A stretch of DNA of 64,000 nucleotides, from NCBI RefSeq assembly GCF_900105415.1, contig NZ_FNSM01000001.1:1116001-1180000 (forward strand). The letters run 5' to 3'. The notes below the pieces were generated by a model. It did not search any database. It worked only from the letters and a program-made list of their open reading frames with translations, and had not been told where the DNA came from. This DNA is from Streptomyces sp. TLI_105. GTDB lineage: Bacteria; Actinomycetota; Actinomycetes; Streptomycetales; Streptomycetaceae. Positions 15,801 to 24,013 of this stretch are shown in pieces; position 1 is the first letter of the stretch; every line of letters begins with the position of its first letter. The position numbers and the translations under genes are program-made.

Positions 15801-17177
15801 ATGTCCGCCGAGTCCACCGAGACCGCAGCCCTGCGGGAGAAGGTCCGGGCGCTGATGCCCCGGGCGAAGGAGGACCTGACCGCGCTGGTGGCGATGCGTT
15901 CCGTCGCCGACCCGCGCCAGTTCCCGCCCGAGGAGTGCGCCAAGACCGCCGACTTCCTCGTGCGGGCCTTCACGGAGGCCGGACTCCGGGACATGCGCCG
16001 GGTGACGACCCCGGACGGCACGGACGCGGTGGTGGGGCACGCGCCGGGGCCCGAGGGGGCGCCGACGGTGCTGCTCTACTGCCACTACGACGTGCAGCCG
16101 CCCCTCGACGACGCCGCCTGGCGGACCCCGCCCTTCGAGCTCGCGGAGCGCGACGGGCGCTGGTACGGCCGCGGGGCCGCCGACTGCAAGGGCAACATCG
16201 TGATGCACCTGACGGCGCTGCGCGCCCTCGGCGGGCCCGAGGGCCGGGGCTTCCCGGTGAACATCAAGTTCGTGGCGGAGGGTTCGGAGGAGCAGGGCAC
16301 GGGCGGTCTGGAGCAGCTCGTGCCGCTGCGGCCCGAACTGTTCGCCGCCGACACCCTGTTGGTCTGCGACACCGGAAACTTCGCGCTCGGCCTGCCCACT
16401 GCCACCACCTCGCTGCGCGGGCTCACCAACGTCGTCGTGACCGTCTCCACCCTCAGGGGCGAGATGCACTCCGGCATGTTCGGCGGCCCGGCGCCCGACG
16501 CCCTCGCCGCACTCGTCCGGATCCTCGACAGCCTCCGCGACGAGCACGGCAACACGACGATCAAGGGACTGCCCGACGACGGCGTCTGGGACGGGGTGGA
16601 CTACCCGGTCGAGCAGTTCCGCGCCGATGTGGGCGTACTGGACGGGGTGTCCCTCGTCGGGACGGGCTCGGTCGCCGACGAACTGTGGGCCCGGCCCGCC
16701 GTCACCGTCCTCGGCATCGACTGCCCGCCGGTGGTGGGCTCCTCGGCCGCGATCCAGGCGAGGGTACGGGCCAGGGTCAGCCTGCGGGTGCCGCCGGGGA
16801 TCGACGCGGACGACGCCCTGCGCGCCCTGACGGACCATCTGACCTCGGCCGCCCCCTGGGGCGCCCGGGTGGAGGTGGAGGCGGAGAGCGCCGGGCAGCC
16901 CTTCCGGGCGCACACCGACGGCCCCGCCTACCGGGCCCTGGGGGCGGCGCTCCGCGAGGCGTACGGGAAGGACATGGTCCAGTCGGGGCAGGGCGGCTCG
17001 ATCCCGCTGTGCAACGTGCTCGCCGCGCAGTTCCCGACGGCGGAGATCGCCCTCATCGGCGTCGAGGAGCCGGGCTGTCTCATCCACGCGCCGAACGAGA
17101 GCGTGGACCCTTCCGAGATCGAGCACATGGCGCTGGCCGAGGCCCTGTTCCTGAGCTCCTACGCCACCCCGCTCTGA
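15801..17177 (+). CDS. M20 family dipeptidase (zinc metallopeptidase)
   Basis: The ATG at 15801 follows GAGGGAAG; earlier in-frame starts add an unlikely leader. About 458 residues. Metal-site motifs: LLYCHYDVQPPLDD (His and Asp), GRGAADCKGNIVMHL (bridging Asp), EGSEEQGTGGLEQL (Glu pair) and the late HAPNES motif. The central dimerisation domain begins near GLTNVVVTVSTLRGEMHSG. This is the M20A dipeptidase/carnosinase-like branch that hydrolyses dipeptides in the cytoplasm. An HdeD-type membrane protein gene follows after 41 bp, so the two may be co-transcribed. Confidence 0.9.
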   Translation: MSAESTETAALREKVRALMPRAKEDLTALVAMRSVADPRQFPPEECAKTADFLVRAFTEAGLRDMRRVTTPDGTDAVVGHAPGPEGAPTVLLYCHYDVQPPLDDAAWRTPPFELAERDGRWYGRGAADCKGNIVMHLTALRALGGPEGRGFPVNIKFVAEGSEEQGTGGLEQLVPLRPELFAADTLLVCDTGNFALGLPTATTSLRGLTNVVVTVSTLRGEMHSGMFGGPAPDALAALVRILDSLRDEHGNTTIKGLPDDGVWDGVDYPVEQFRADVGVLDGVSLVGTGSVADELWARPAVTVLGIDCPPVVGSSAAIQARVRARVSLRVPPGIDADDALRALTDHLTSAAPWGARVEVEAESAGQPFRAHTDGPAYRALGAALREAYGKDMVQSGQGGSIPLCNVLAAQFPTAEIALIGVEEPGCLIHAPNESVDPSEIEHMALAEALFLSSYATPL

Positions 17178-17218
17178 CCCCCCGCCGCCATCTGCAACGA
17201 AAGGACCGGTGCGGTTCC

Positions 17219-17833
17219 ATGACACAGACCCACGACAGTCCGTACGGCCGCTCCCCGCGAGAGGACGCGCCACCCGGGCCCCTGGGGCTCCTGGCGGGCT
17301 TCGCCTGGCAGGCCCTGCTCGTCGCCGGGCTCGTCTCGCTGGTCCTCGGCGTCATGGTGCTGGCCTGGCCGGAGGCCACCCTGCGGGTGGTGGGGGTGCT
17401 CTTCGGCCTGTACCTGCTGCTCAGCGGTGTGACGCAACTGGTCGCCGCCTTCGGCACGCACGCCACCACGGCGCTGCGGGTCATGGCCTTCATCAGCGGC
17501 GCGATCTCGATCCTGCTCGGTCTGTTCTGCTTCCGGGGCGCCACGCAGTCGACCCTGCTGCTCGCGCTGTGGATCGGGATCGGCTGGCTGTTCCGGGGCA
17601 TCACCCAGACCGTGGCGGCGGCCTCCGACCCGGCGATGCCGGCGCGCGGCTGGCAGATCTTCCTCGGTGTCGTCAGCGCGCTCGCGGGAGTCGTGCTGAT
17701 CGTGTCCCCGCTGGAGTCGGCCACGGTGCTCACGGTCCTCGGCGGCGTCTGGCTCCTCGTCGTCGGCGCGGTCGAGCTCATCACGGCCGTCATGGTCCGC
17801 GCCCGTGCCAAGGACCTCCCGCCAGGCGCCTGA
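17219..17833 (+). CDS. HdeD/DUF308 family membrane protein
   Basis: A 204-residue protein starting MTQTHDSPYGRSPRED at the ATG whose first base is 17219; AAGGACC lies upstream. Six transmembrane helices can be drawn (QALLVAGLVSLVLGVMVLAW, VVGVLFGLYLLLSGVTQLVA, VMAFISGAISILLGLFCF, LLLALWIGIGWLFRGIT, IFLGVVSALAGVVLIVSPL, VLGGVWLLVVGAVELITAVM). The repeated LxxxGxxxLxxP pattern is typical of HdeD proteins, associated with acid or general stress in enterobacteria; the function in actinomycetes is unknown. A strong hairpin follows. Confidence 0.85.
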   Translation: MTQTHDSPYGRSPREDAPPGPLGLLAGFAWQALLVAGLVSLVLGVMVLAWPEATLRVVGVLFGLYLLLSGVTQLVAAFGTHATTALRVMAFISGAISILLGLFCFRGATQSTLLLALWIGIGWLFRGITQTVAAASDPAMPARGWQIFLGVVSALAGVVLIVSPLESATVLTVLGGVWLLVVGAVELITAVMVRARAKDLPPGA

Positions 17834-17852
17834 CGGAGTTCGCCACTTCCGT

Positions 17853-17885
17853 CCGCCGTCCGCCCGTGCTCCGGGCGGGCGGCGG
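17853..17885 (+). terminator. hairpin terminator after the HdeD gene
   Basis: A 14-bp stem (17853-17866 with 17872-17885) with a single G.T wobble and a 5-nt loop TGCTC, 20 bp after the HdeD stop. After the stem the sequence reads GTTCGCTTGACC, without a T-tract. Confidence 0.6.
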
Positions 17886-17966
17886 GTTCGCTTGACCCGT
17901 GCGCTACATTTTGCCGGTCCTTGACCACCGATCCCCCGCGATCGCTACCTTCGGAGCCGGCACTTC

Positions 17967-18389
17967 ATGAGCGACATCGTCAACGGCCTCGGCCGGGCCG
18001 GCGCCTACGGCGCCCTCGGCGTGGTCCTGCTGATCCTCGGCATCGTGCTCGTGGACCTGCTGACCCCCGGGAAGCTCGGGCGCCAGATCTGGGAGGACCG
18101 CAACCGCAACGCCGCGATCCTGCTGAGCTCGGCGCTCCTCGGGATCGGCGGCATCGTCTTCACCTCCATCTGGACGACGTACGACCACTTCGGCAGGGGG
18201 CTCGTCTCCACCGCCGCGTTCGGCCTCCTCGGCCTGGTGATGATGGCGGTGGCCTTCCTCGTCGTCGACCTGGTCACGCCGGGGAAGCTCGGCGCCACGC
18301 TCGTCGACCCCGAGCCGCACCCGGCGGTCTGGGTGACGGCCTCCTGCAACATCGCGGTCTCGGCGATCGTCTCCGCCTCGATCGCCTGA
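17967..18389 (+). CDS. DUF350 domain membrane protein
   Basis: A 140-residue protein with two related halves, each containing the DUF350 signature V[L/D]LLTPGKLG (VLVDLLTPGKLGRQIWEDR and VVDLVTPGKLGATLVDPEP). Four hydrophobic helices are seen (GALGVVLLILGIVLVDLLTP, NAAILLSSALLGIGGIVFTS, AAFGLLGLVMMAVAFLVVDL, VWVTASCNIAVSAIVSAS). Function unknown; in many genomes it accompanies potassium channel or polyamine genes, not seen here. Convergent with the WGR/propeller pair. Confidence 0.88.
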   Translation: MSDIVNGLGRAGAYGALGVVLLILGIVLVDLLTPGKLGRQIWEDRNRNAAILLSSALLGIGGIVFTSIWTTYDHFGRGLVSTAAFGLLGLVMMAVAFLVVDLVTPGKLGATLVDPEPHPAVWVTASCNIAVSAIVSASIA

Positions 18390-18399
18390 CGGCCGGGGC

Positions 18400-18882
18400 T
18401 CACGGGGCCATGGGCTCCACCTCCAGGAAGCGGCGGCCGCGCGGCCCCTTGTAGAGGAGCGCCTCCCAGCCGAGCCGCGCCAGGACCGACACACAGGCGC
18501 CCAGGGCCTCCGCCTCCTCCTGGGCGGCGCCCGCCCCCGACGGCCCCAGCCACTCCACCACCGCCGTGTCGGGCCGCTCCCCCACTCTGACGCGGTATCC
18601 GGTGGAGAGCCGGACCCCGGCGGCGTCCACGGACGAGGGCGTGATCCCGCCGGACTCCAGGGCGAGGGCCACCGCGTGGACCGGTCGACGGCGCTCCCAG
18701 TCCGCGGGCACGGTCCTCGGGTCGCCGCCCTCGCTCAGGGTCAGCCGTCTGATCTGGAGCAGCCCGTCGACGGCCGCGCGGATCTCCCGGGAGCGCTGCT
18801 CGGCCTCGGCCGGGGGCAGCGGCGGCCCGTCGCCCGTGGCCGCCTCGAACACGCCCGACCCACCCCCCGCGCCGGTGGTCAC
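18400..18882 (-). CDS. hypothetical protein coupled to the WGR/propeller protein
   Basis: A 160-residue soluble protein. The GTG start at 18882 overlaps the stop of the upstream gene as GTGA, so translation is coupled. It starts VTTGAGGGSGVFEAATGDG, then has a helical stretch (EAEQRSREIRAAVDGLLQIR) and a mixed C-terminal half (YRVRVGERPDTAVVEWLGPS, LGWEALLYKGPRGRRFLEVE). No signal peptide, no membrane segment and no known motif; family not recognised. The tight overlap suggests that it works with the WGR protein. Confidence 0.7.
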   Translation of the reverse strand: MTTGAGGGSGVFEAATGDGPPLPPAEAEQRSREIRAAVDGLLQIRRLTLSEGGDPRTVPADWERRRPVHAVALALESGGITPSSVDAAGVRLSTGYRVRVGERPDTAVVEWLGPSGAGAAQEEAEALGACVSVLARLGWEALLYKGPRGRRFLEVEPMAP

Positions 18883-20315
18883 AGGAGCCGCCGGATGTCG
18901 CCGCGCACGCGGTAGAACCCGCCCGCGGCCGGGTGCAGGGCGTCCACCACGTACCGCGCGCCGGCCTCCCGGATCGCCCGCGGGAACTGCACGTTCCACC
19001 CGGATTCGTACCCCTGCGAGACGACCCGCACCCTGGTCCGGCCCGACTCGGTCACGCACTCCACGACCACCGAGCCCGCCGGTGCGTCGCTGACGGTGGT
19101 CACGGCGGTCGCGGTCGTGGCCGGCTCGTACACCGGCAGGGCGGCGGCGAGCTTGACGTCCCGCGCGACCGGGACCGTGCCCTGCTGCGCGGCCTCGATC
19201 GCGGCCTCGCTCGCGTCCACGCAGACCAGCGAGCCGTCCGTCGTCACCAGGTAGAGCCGCTCGTCCCGGTACTGCATGGAGAGCGCCGAACCGCCGCCCG
19301 TGCCCAGCTTCCACAGCCGGGTGCCGTCCTCCGCGAAGCAGTAGACGGAGGAGGCCGAGTCGGCCGCGAAGACGAACCGGCCGCCGGGCGAGGTGGCGCA
19401 GGAGTAGACCGGGCTGTCGCAGGAGTACACCGCCTCCACGCGCCCGTCCTTCTTCGCGAGCCGGTGCACCTTCTTGCGGGACGTGCCCGCGTAGACCGCG
19501 GTGTCCTCCTGCCAGCCGAAGAGGACTCCTCCCTCGGTCGCCGTGTGCCACAGCTCGCCGCCGCCGTCCGGCGCGTGGGCGGCGACGCCCCGCGTGTCCC
19601 CGTAGTAGACGGCGTCCCCGTCGGCGCGGACCATCCAGGCGTGCTCTCCGGCGCCGGCACGCGCCCACTGGTGCTCGTCCTCGTGGTCGATGACGGTGAG
19701 CCGTCCGGAGCGGTCGGCGACGTGCAGGACGCCCTCGTGGATGTCGAGCCAGAAGATGTCGACGTCGGTGGCGATGTCGTAGGCGGCGAAGGGGAGCTTG
19801 GACGAGAGGTCGTACACCTTGCCGTCGTCGCAGCCCGCGTAGATCCAGAAGTCGTCGGCGACCAGGCACTTGACGCCGTCCGGCAGACTGAAGCGGGCCT
19901 GCACCTCGCCGCCGCGGTCGAGCGTGAAGACGTCCCCCGCCTGGTTGCCCACCCAGCAGCGCTCCTCGTCGACGTGGATGCCGAAGGCGGCCGAGCCGGT
20001 GCGGAAGCGCCAGAGGACGGGGGCGACGGCCCGCGCGGTGGAGGGCGCGGAGGTGACCTCGCGGCGCGTCACGGGGCGCGCGGCGCGCTGTCCCGGGACG
20101 GCGGGGGCGTATCCCTTGCGGACCTTCTCGCCGATCTTCTTCGCCGCCGCGGCCTGCGCCTTCGCCGCCGTGGGGAACGCGGAACGCTGGGTCTGTCCGT
20201 CCGAGCCGATCCGGCCGTAACGGACCGACACCGCGAGGCCCTCGACGGTCACTTCGTAGAACTTGTGTGCACCGCCGCCGTCCTGCGACAGCTCCAGATA
20301 GGTCGTCGTCGTCAT
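18879..20315 (-). CDS. WGR domain protein with beta-propeller (PQQ-like) repeats
   Basis: 478 residues from the ATG at 20315 (MTTTTYLELSQDGGGAHKFY). Residues about 1-75 are a WGR domain (EVTVEGLAVSVRYGRIGSDG, then AAKAQAAAAKKIGEKVRKGY). WGR modules occur in PARPs and MolR-like proteins and bind DNA or nucleic acid ends. Residues about 110-390 consist of repeats of the type VWVGNQAGDVFTLDR, WIYAGCDDGKVYDLS, VYYGDTRGVAAHAPDG, VFAADSASSVYCFAEDG, LYLVTTDGSLVCVDAS, i.e. about seven blades of a PQQ/WD-like propeller. No catalytic domain is visible. It is cytoplasmic. The role may be in stress or DNA-damage sensing, which is inference from the WGR domain only. Confidence 0.8.
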   Translation of the reverse strand: MTTTTYLELSQDGGGAHKFYEVTVEGLAVSVRYGRIGSDGQTQRSAFPTAAKAQAAAAKKIGEKVRKGYAPAVPGQRAARPVTRREVTSAPSTARAVAPVLWRFRTGSAAFGIHVDEERCWVGNQAGDVFTLDRGGEVQARFSLPDGVKCLVADDFWIYAGCDDGKVYDLSSKLPFAAYDIATDVDIFWLDIHEGVLHVADRSGRLTVIDHEDEHQWARAGAGEHAWMVRADGDAVYYGDTRGVAAHAPDGGGELWHTATEGGVLFGWQEDTAVYAGTSRKKVHRLAKKDGRVEAVYSCDSPVYSCATSPGGRFVFAADSASSVYCFAEDGTRLWKLGTGGGSALSMQYRDERLYLVTTDGSLVCVDASEAAIEAAQQGTVPVARDVKLAAALPVYEPATTATAVTTVSDAPAGSVVVECVTESGRTRVRVVSQGYESGWNVQFPRAIREAGARYVVDALHPAAGGFYRVRGDIRRLL

Positions 20316-20489
20316 GCTGAGAACGGTAGGGGCCACCACTGACAACGGCTTGTCGTGGAGCCGCGGCCGAGGGACCAAAGGCCCGGGCATTCGGGACTTT
20401 CGCCGCGGCATTCCGGACATTCACCGCTGTGACCATGGTGCGTGAAGATCATCCGACGAGCCGTCACCTCAGGAACGGCCGGAAGGGCC

Positions 20490-20963
20490 TCATGACCGAG
20501 CCACCGAAGCGGCCCCTGCCTGTCTGTCCGGCCTATCCGCCCCGTCCGTCCCGTCCGTCCCGTCCGGGCGAACGGACGACGGGCCCGCCGTCTCGGTGCC
20601 GGCGCCCCGCCGGCCGCCGCCCTCCGACCCCGACCTGACGGAACGTCCGGGGCCGGCCGTCCCCGGCTGGGCGAGGAGGGCGGTGGTGACGCCGACGGGG
20701 GCGGTGAGGGCGATGTCGACCGTCTTGCCGACCGCCGTACGGGCTCCGCCGGGGCCGCCGCCGAAGACCATGCCGCCGCGTCCGCCGCCGAACCCGCCGC
20801 CGCTCGAACCGAGTTCGGCGGTGAGGGTCGGGCTCGCGGCGGTGACGGCGTACGCTCCGGCGAGGCCGATCGCGATGCCGAGGACGCCACCGATGACGCC
20901 GTTGACGAGGGCCTCGCCGACGACCTGGCGGGTGACCCGGCCGCTCTTCCAGCCGAGGGCCTT
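20490..20963 (-). pseudogene. C-terminal remnant of an FtsX/MacB-type ABC transporter permease
   Basis: The minus strand from 20963 reads KALGWKSGRVTRQVVGEALV, NGVIGGVLGIAIGLAGAYAV and later KTVDIALTAPVGVTTALLA. This is the last cytoplasmic loop and penultimate transmembrane segment of an FtsX-like permease (KALGW..GxVxRQVxGEA). The usual final helix and its GxxAAxRxxxLxPxxALR ending are replaced by low-complexity sequence (GRSVRSGSEGGGRR...), and the N-terminal part is missing, cut off by the 26-bp repeat array. No start codon is available. It is a dead fragment, about 100 of some 400 or more residues. Confidence 0.65.
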
Positions 20964-20974
20964 CGACGGCCGAC

Positions 20975-21156
20975 CGGTCGGACGCCCGGGGCCTTTGCCG
21001 TCGGTCAGACGCCCGGGAGCTTCGCATCGGGCGGACGTCTGGGGCTTCGTGTCGCTCAGAGGCCCGAGGCCTTCGCGTCGGCCAGACGCCTGAGGCCTTC
21101 GTATCGGTCGGACGCCCGGGGCCTTCGCGTCGGTCAGACGCCCGGGAGCTTCGCGT
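20975..21156. repeat. seven-unit tandem repeat, about 26 bp per unit
   Basis: Units start at 20975, 21002, 21028, 21053, 21079, 21105 and 21131 and are 25-27 bp long. The consensus is CGGTCnGACGCCCGGG followed by (A)GnCTTCGCGT. Units 1 and 6 are nearly identical, and units 2 and 7 differ at one base, so the array looks like a five-unit block duplicated at its ends. The last unit overlaps the 3' end of the ROK gene (its stop codon lies in unit 7). The array therefore seems to have grown from the ROK gene's own terminus and now separates it from the permease remnant. Confidence 0.85.
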
Positions 21157-22345
21157 ACGCCAGCGGGTCGGACAGGACGTCGTGGAGGACGAGGGCCGCC
21201 GCGCCGCGCGACGCGTCGGTGGTGGCGGACGCCGGGCGGAGGCGCTGCGCGTCCGGGGCCCAGAGGCCGGAGACGACACGGGTGGCGAGCTCCTCGGCGA
21301 CGGCGGGGGCCAGCCAGGGCATCAGGTGCGGGTAGATGCCGCCCAGGACGACGGCCTCGGGGTCGAGGAGGTTGACGGCACCCGACAGGGCGCGGCCGAG
21401 CATCCGGCCGGCGTCGGCGAGGGCGGCGAGGGCGCGCGGTTCCCCGGCCTCGGCGCGGCGGGCGAGGTCCGGGACGCCGGTGGCGCCCGCCGAGGCGAGG
21501 AGGGCGGTCTGTCCCGCGTACTGCTCCAGGCAGCCGCGTGAGCCGCAGCGGCAGCGCGGGCCTTCGGCGTCGACGACGAGGTGTCCGATCTCGCCGGCGA
21601 AGCCGTGGGCGCCGCGCAGGAGTTCGCCGTGGACGACGATCGCGCCGCCGACGCCGATCTCCCCCGTCAGGTGCAGGAAGGTGCGGAGGTGTCCGAGGTC
21701 GCCGAACCACAGCTCGGCGAGGGCCGCCATGTTGGCCTCGTTGTCGGAGGTGACGGGGAGGCCGGCGGTGCCGGGGCGCAGGGCGGTGAGCGCCTCGCCG
21801 AAGAGGGCCTCGGCGGGGATCTCGTTCCAGCCGAGGTTGGGGGCCTGCCGGACGGTCCCGTCGGAGACGAGTCCGGGGAGGGCGAGTCCGGCGCCTGCCG
21901 GGGCGAGGTGCCGCTCGGCCGCGGCGTCCAGGGCGTCCGCGGCGATGCGGGCGGCGCGGGCGAGGACGTCGGCGGCCTCGGCGTCCCCGTTGTCGAGGTG
22001 CTCGGTGCGGCGGACGCGGTCGGTGCCGGTCAGGTCGACGACGCAGACCGTGACGTAGTCGACGTTGATCTCGACGCCGAGGCCGGCGGGCCCGGTGTCG
22101 GCCGGTTTGAGCACGGTGCCCGGCCGTCCCGCCTGCCCGCTGAAGGTCTTGCCCGACTCGACGAGGAGGCCGAGGTCGAGGAGCTGCTCGACGAGGGAGG
22201 AGACGGCGGGCCGGGTGAGCCCGACGCGGGCGGCGACGGCCGCGCGGGTCGTCTCGCCGGCCTCGTGGACGGTCCGCAGGACGAGGCTCAGGTTGTGCCG
22301 GCGCACTCCCGACTTGTCGGCCTTGGGTTCCGTGGGCTGGTTCAT
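21134..22345 (-). CDS. ROK-family transcriptional regulator (NagC/XylR type)
   Basis: 403 residues: N-terminal winged helix-turn-helix (RRHNLSLVLRTVHEAGETTR, then VGLTRPAVSSLVEQLLDLGL) and a C-terminal ROK sugar-kinase-like domain with GVEINVDYVTVCVVDLTG, the zinc motif CRCGSRGCLEQYAG and the glycine-rich GEIGVGGAIVV. Such repressors respond to sugars (xylose, glucose or N-acetylglucosamine). Its likely target is not adjacent. It could be the XylR that reads the motif shared by the xyl promoters at 27.9 and 58.0 kb, which is inference. Divergent from the HxlR gene, with a palindrome between them. Confidence 0.9.
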   Translation of the reverse strand: MNQPTEPKADKSGVRRHNLSLVLRTVHEAGETTRAAVAARVGLTRPAVSSLVEQLLDLGLLVESGKTFSGQAGRPGTVLKPADTGPAGLGVEINVDYVTVCVVDLTGTDRVRRTEHLDNGDAEAADVLARAARIAADALDAAAERHLAPAGAGLALPGLVSDGTVRQAPNLGWNEIPAEALFGEALTALRPGTAGLPVTSDNEANMAALAELWFGDLGHLRTFLHLTGEIGVGGAIVVHGELLRGAHGFAGEIGHLVVDAEGPRCRCGSRGCLEQYAGQTALLASAGATGVPDLARRAEAGEPRALAALADAGRMLGRALSGAVNLLDPEAVVLGGIYPHLMPWLAPAVAEELATRVVSGLWAPDAQRLRPASATTDASRGAAALVLHDVLSDPLAYAKLPGV

Positions 22346-22384
22346 GGTGAGCGAGAGCCTAGTCGTCCCCTTCGCTCGCGTGAA

Positions 22385-22407
22385 AACAGTTCGGTGACCG
22401 AACTGTT
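22385..22407. promoter_or_regulatory. perfect 10-bp inverted repeat operator in divergent promoter
   Basis: AACAGTTCGG-TGA-CCGAACTGTT lies between the ROK gene and the HxlR gene, 18 bp before the HxlR start. A -10-like TAGGCT at 22414-22419 followed 6 nt later by the GTG start suggests a leaderless transcript. The palindrome would overlap the -35 region, the usual place for HxlR autoregulation. Confidence 0.65.
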
Positions 22408-22425
22408 CTGCGCTAGGCTCCGCCC

Positions 22426-22995
22426 GTGACGCTTCCGCGCGACTACCGCGGTCAGACCTGCGCCCTCGCCCGCTCGATGGAGATCGTCGGCGAGCGCTGG
22501 ACGCTGCTGATCCTGCGCGACGCCTTCTACGGGGTCCGCAGGTTCGGCGAGTTCGCCGCGCATCTGGGCGTCCCCCGGGCCGTCCTCACCGACCGGCTCG
22601 CCACCCTCACCGAGGCGGGCGTCCTGGCGCGCCGCCCCGGGACGGGCACGGGCCGCCGCGAGGTCTACGGGCTCACGCCCAAGGGCGTCGCCCTCTGGCC
22701 GGCCGTCCGGGCGCTCACCGCCTGGGGCGAGGAGTTCTACGCGGCGGAGGGCGGCCCGCGCCGCGTCTTCCTGCACGCGCGGGACGAGGCGCCGCTCGAA
22801 CCGGACGGGCGCTGCACCGGCTGCGGCGCGGCCGTGCCCGTCCAGGACGTCCTGGTCGCCCCCGGCCCGGGGCTCGCCCCCTCGGGCCCGGACGACGACC
22901 CGGTGACGGCGGCGCTCGCCCGGCCGCACCGGCTGCTCACCCCTCTGCTCACCACCGCGCCCCCTGGGCGCCTCACGAAGGGTTCATCCCGATGA
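22426..22995 (+). CDS. HxlR-family transcriptional regulator
   Basis: 189 residues from GTG 22426. HxlR features: TCALARSMEIVGERWTLLIL, RDAFYGVRRFGEFAAHLGVP, RAVLTDRLATLTEAGVLARR and the winged hairpin REVYGLTPKGVALWP. After about residue 105 there is an extension with a CTGCGAAV motif. HxlR regulators act as dimers and often control a neighbouring oxidoreductase. The stop codon overlaps the start of panE (ATGA), so the two are coupled. Probably leaderless: TAGGCT lies at about -10 relative to the GTG. Confidence 0.9.
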   Translation: MTLPRDYRGQTCALARSMEIVGERWTLLILRDAFYGVRRFGEFAAHLGVPRAVLTDRLATLTEAGVLARRPGTGTGRREVYGLTPKGVALWPAVRALTAWGEEFYAAEGGPRRVFLHARDEAPLEPDGRCTGCGAAVPVQDVLVAPGPGLAPSGPDDDPVTAALARPHRLLTPLLTTAPPGRLTKGSSR

Positions 22996-23924
22996 AGATC
23001 CTGGTCGTCGGCGCCGGTGCCACCGGTGGCTACTTCGGTGCCCTGCTCGCCCGCGCCGGCGAGGACGTCACCTTCCTGGTCCGCCCGGCCCGGGCGGCCG
23101 CACTCCGCGAGCGCGGGCTGCGGGTCGTGGGCCGGGACGAGGAGTGGACGGTGGAGCCCCGCCTCGTCACGGCCGACGAGCTGCGCGAGCCGTACGACCT
23201 CGTCCTGCTGTCGGTGAAGTCCACCGGGCTCGACCGGGCGATCGAGGACGTCGCCCCGGCCGTCGGGCCGGACACGGCGGTCGTACCGCTCCTCAACGGC
23301 TTCGCCCACGTGGACGCCCTCAACGCCCGTTTCGGCGCGTCGGCCGTCCTCGGCGGCGTGGCCAAGGTGGTGACCGCCCTCGACGACTCGGGCGACATCA
23401 GGCGGCTCGCGCCGCTGGCCCATCTGGCCTTCGGGGAGCAGGACGGGACGGTCTCCGCGCGCGTGGAGCGGATCCGGAAGGTCCTCGACGGGGCGGGGAT
23501 CGACGCGCCGGTGCCGTCCGACGTCCTCACGGCGATGTGGCACAAGTGGGTGTTCATCACCACGTTCGGCGCGGTGACGAGCCTGATGCGCGGCACGGTC
23601 GGCGACGTGTACGACGTGCCGGGCGGCCCCGCCCTGGGCCCGGCGCTGCTCGACGAGGCCGCCGCGGTCGCCGCCGCGGCCGGGCACCCCGTACCGGAGG
23701 AGGAGCGGGCGGCGACGCTCGCCGTGGTGTCCGCGTCGGGTTCGCCGATGGTGCCGTCGCTCTACCGCGATCTGACGGCGGGCCGCCCGACCGAGGTCGA
23801 GCACCTCTTCGGCGACCTGACCGCCCGGGCCCGCGCCCTCGGCGTGGCGACCCCGCTGCTCGACCTGGCGACCCTGCACCTGCGCGTCCACCAGCGCCGG
23901 GTCGCGGCTGCCGCGGGGGCCTGA
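22992..23924 (+). CDS. panE: ketopantoate reductase family protein (2-dehydropantoate 2-reductase)
   Basis: 310 residues; the ATG overlaps the HxlR stop (ATGA). The N-terminal Rossmann motif is KILVVGAGATGGYFGALLAR, followed by VTFLVRPARAAALRERGL. The second domain has DVLTAMWHKWVFITTFGAVT with the catalytic lysine (MWxKW). The end contains SPMVPSLYRDLTAGRPTEVE, the substrate-binding S..D loop of this family (S-S-M-x-x-D). The biochemical role is NADPH reduction of ketopantoate in CoA synthesis, but genomes often carry paralogues. Its pairing with HxlR suggests a regulated paralogue rather than the housekeeping enzyme. Confidence 0.85.
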   Translation: MKILVVGAGATGGYFGALLARAGEDVTFLVRPARAAALRERGLRVVGRDEEWTVEPRLVTADELREPYDLVLLSVKSTGLDRAIEDVAPAVGPDTAVVPLLNGFAHVDALNARFGASAVLGGVAKVVTALDDSGDIRRLAPLAHLAFGEQDGTVSARVERIRKVLDGAGIDAPVPSDVLTAMWHKWVFITTFGAVTSLMRGTVGDVYDVPGGPALGPALLDEAAAVAAAAGHPVPEEERAATLAVVSASGSPMVPSLYRDLTAGRPTEVEHLFGDLTARARALGVATPLLDLATLHLRVHQRRVAAAAGA

Positions 23925-24013
23925 CGGGAGGATGCCGTCTCCCCCGCGCGGGGGAGACGACGCGGCCGCCGGGGCGATGCCGGGGCCCCCGGTCCGGCGG
24001 CAGTGTGGACGGC

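Noticed and set aside
20429..20638. 69-aa plus-strand ORF rich in RPSRPSRPG
   Set aside because: Pure low complexity arising from the repeats opposite the degraded permease; no ribosome site and no motif.
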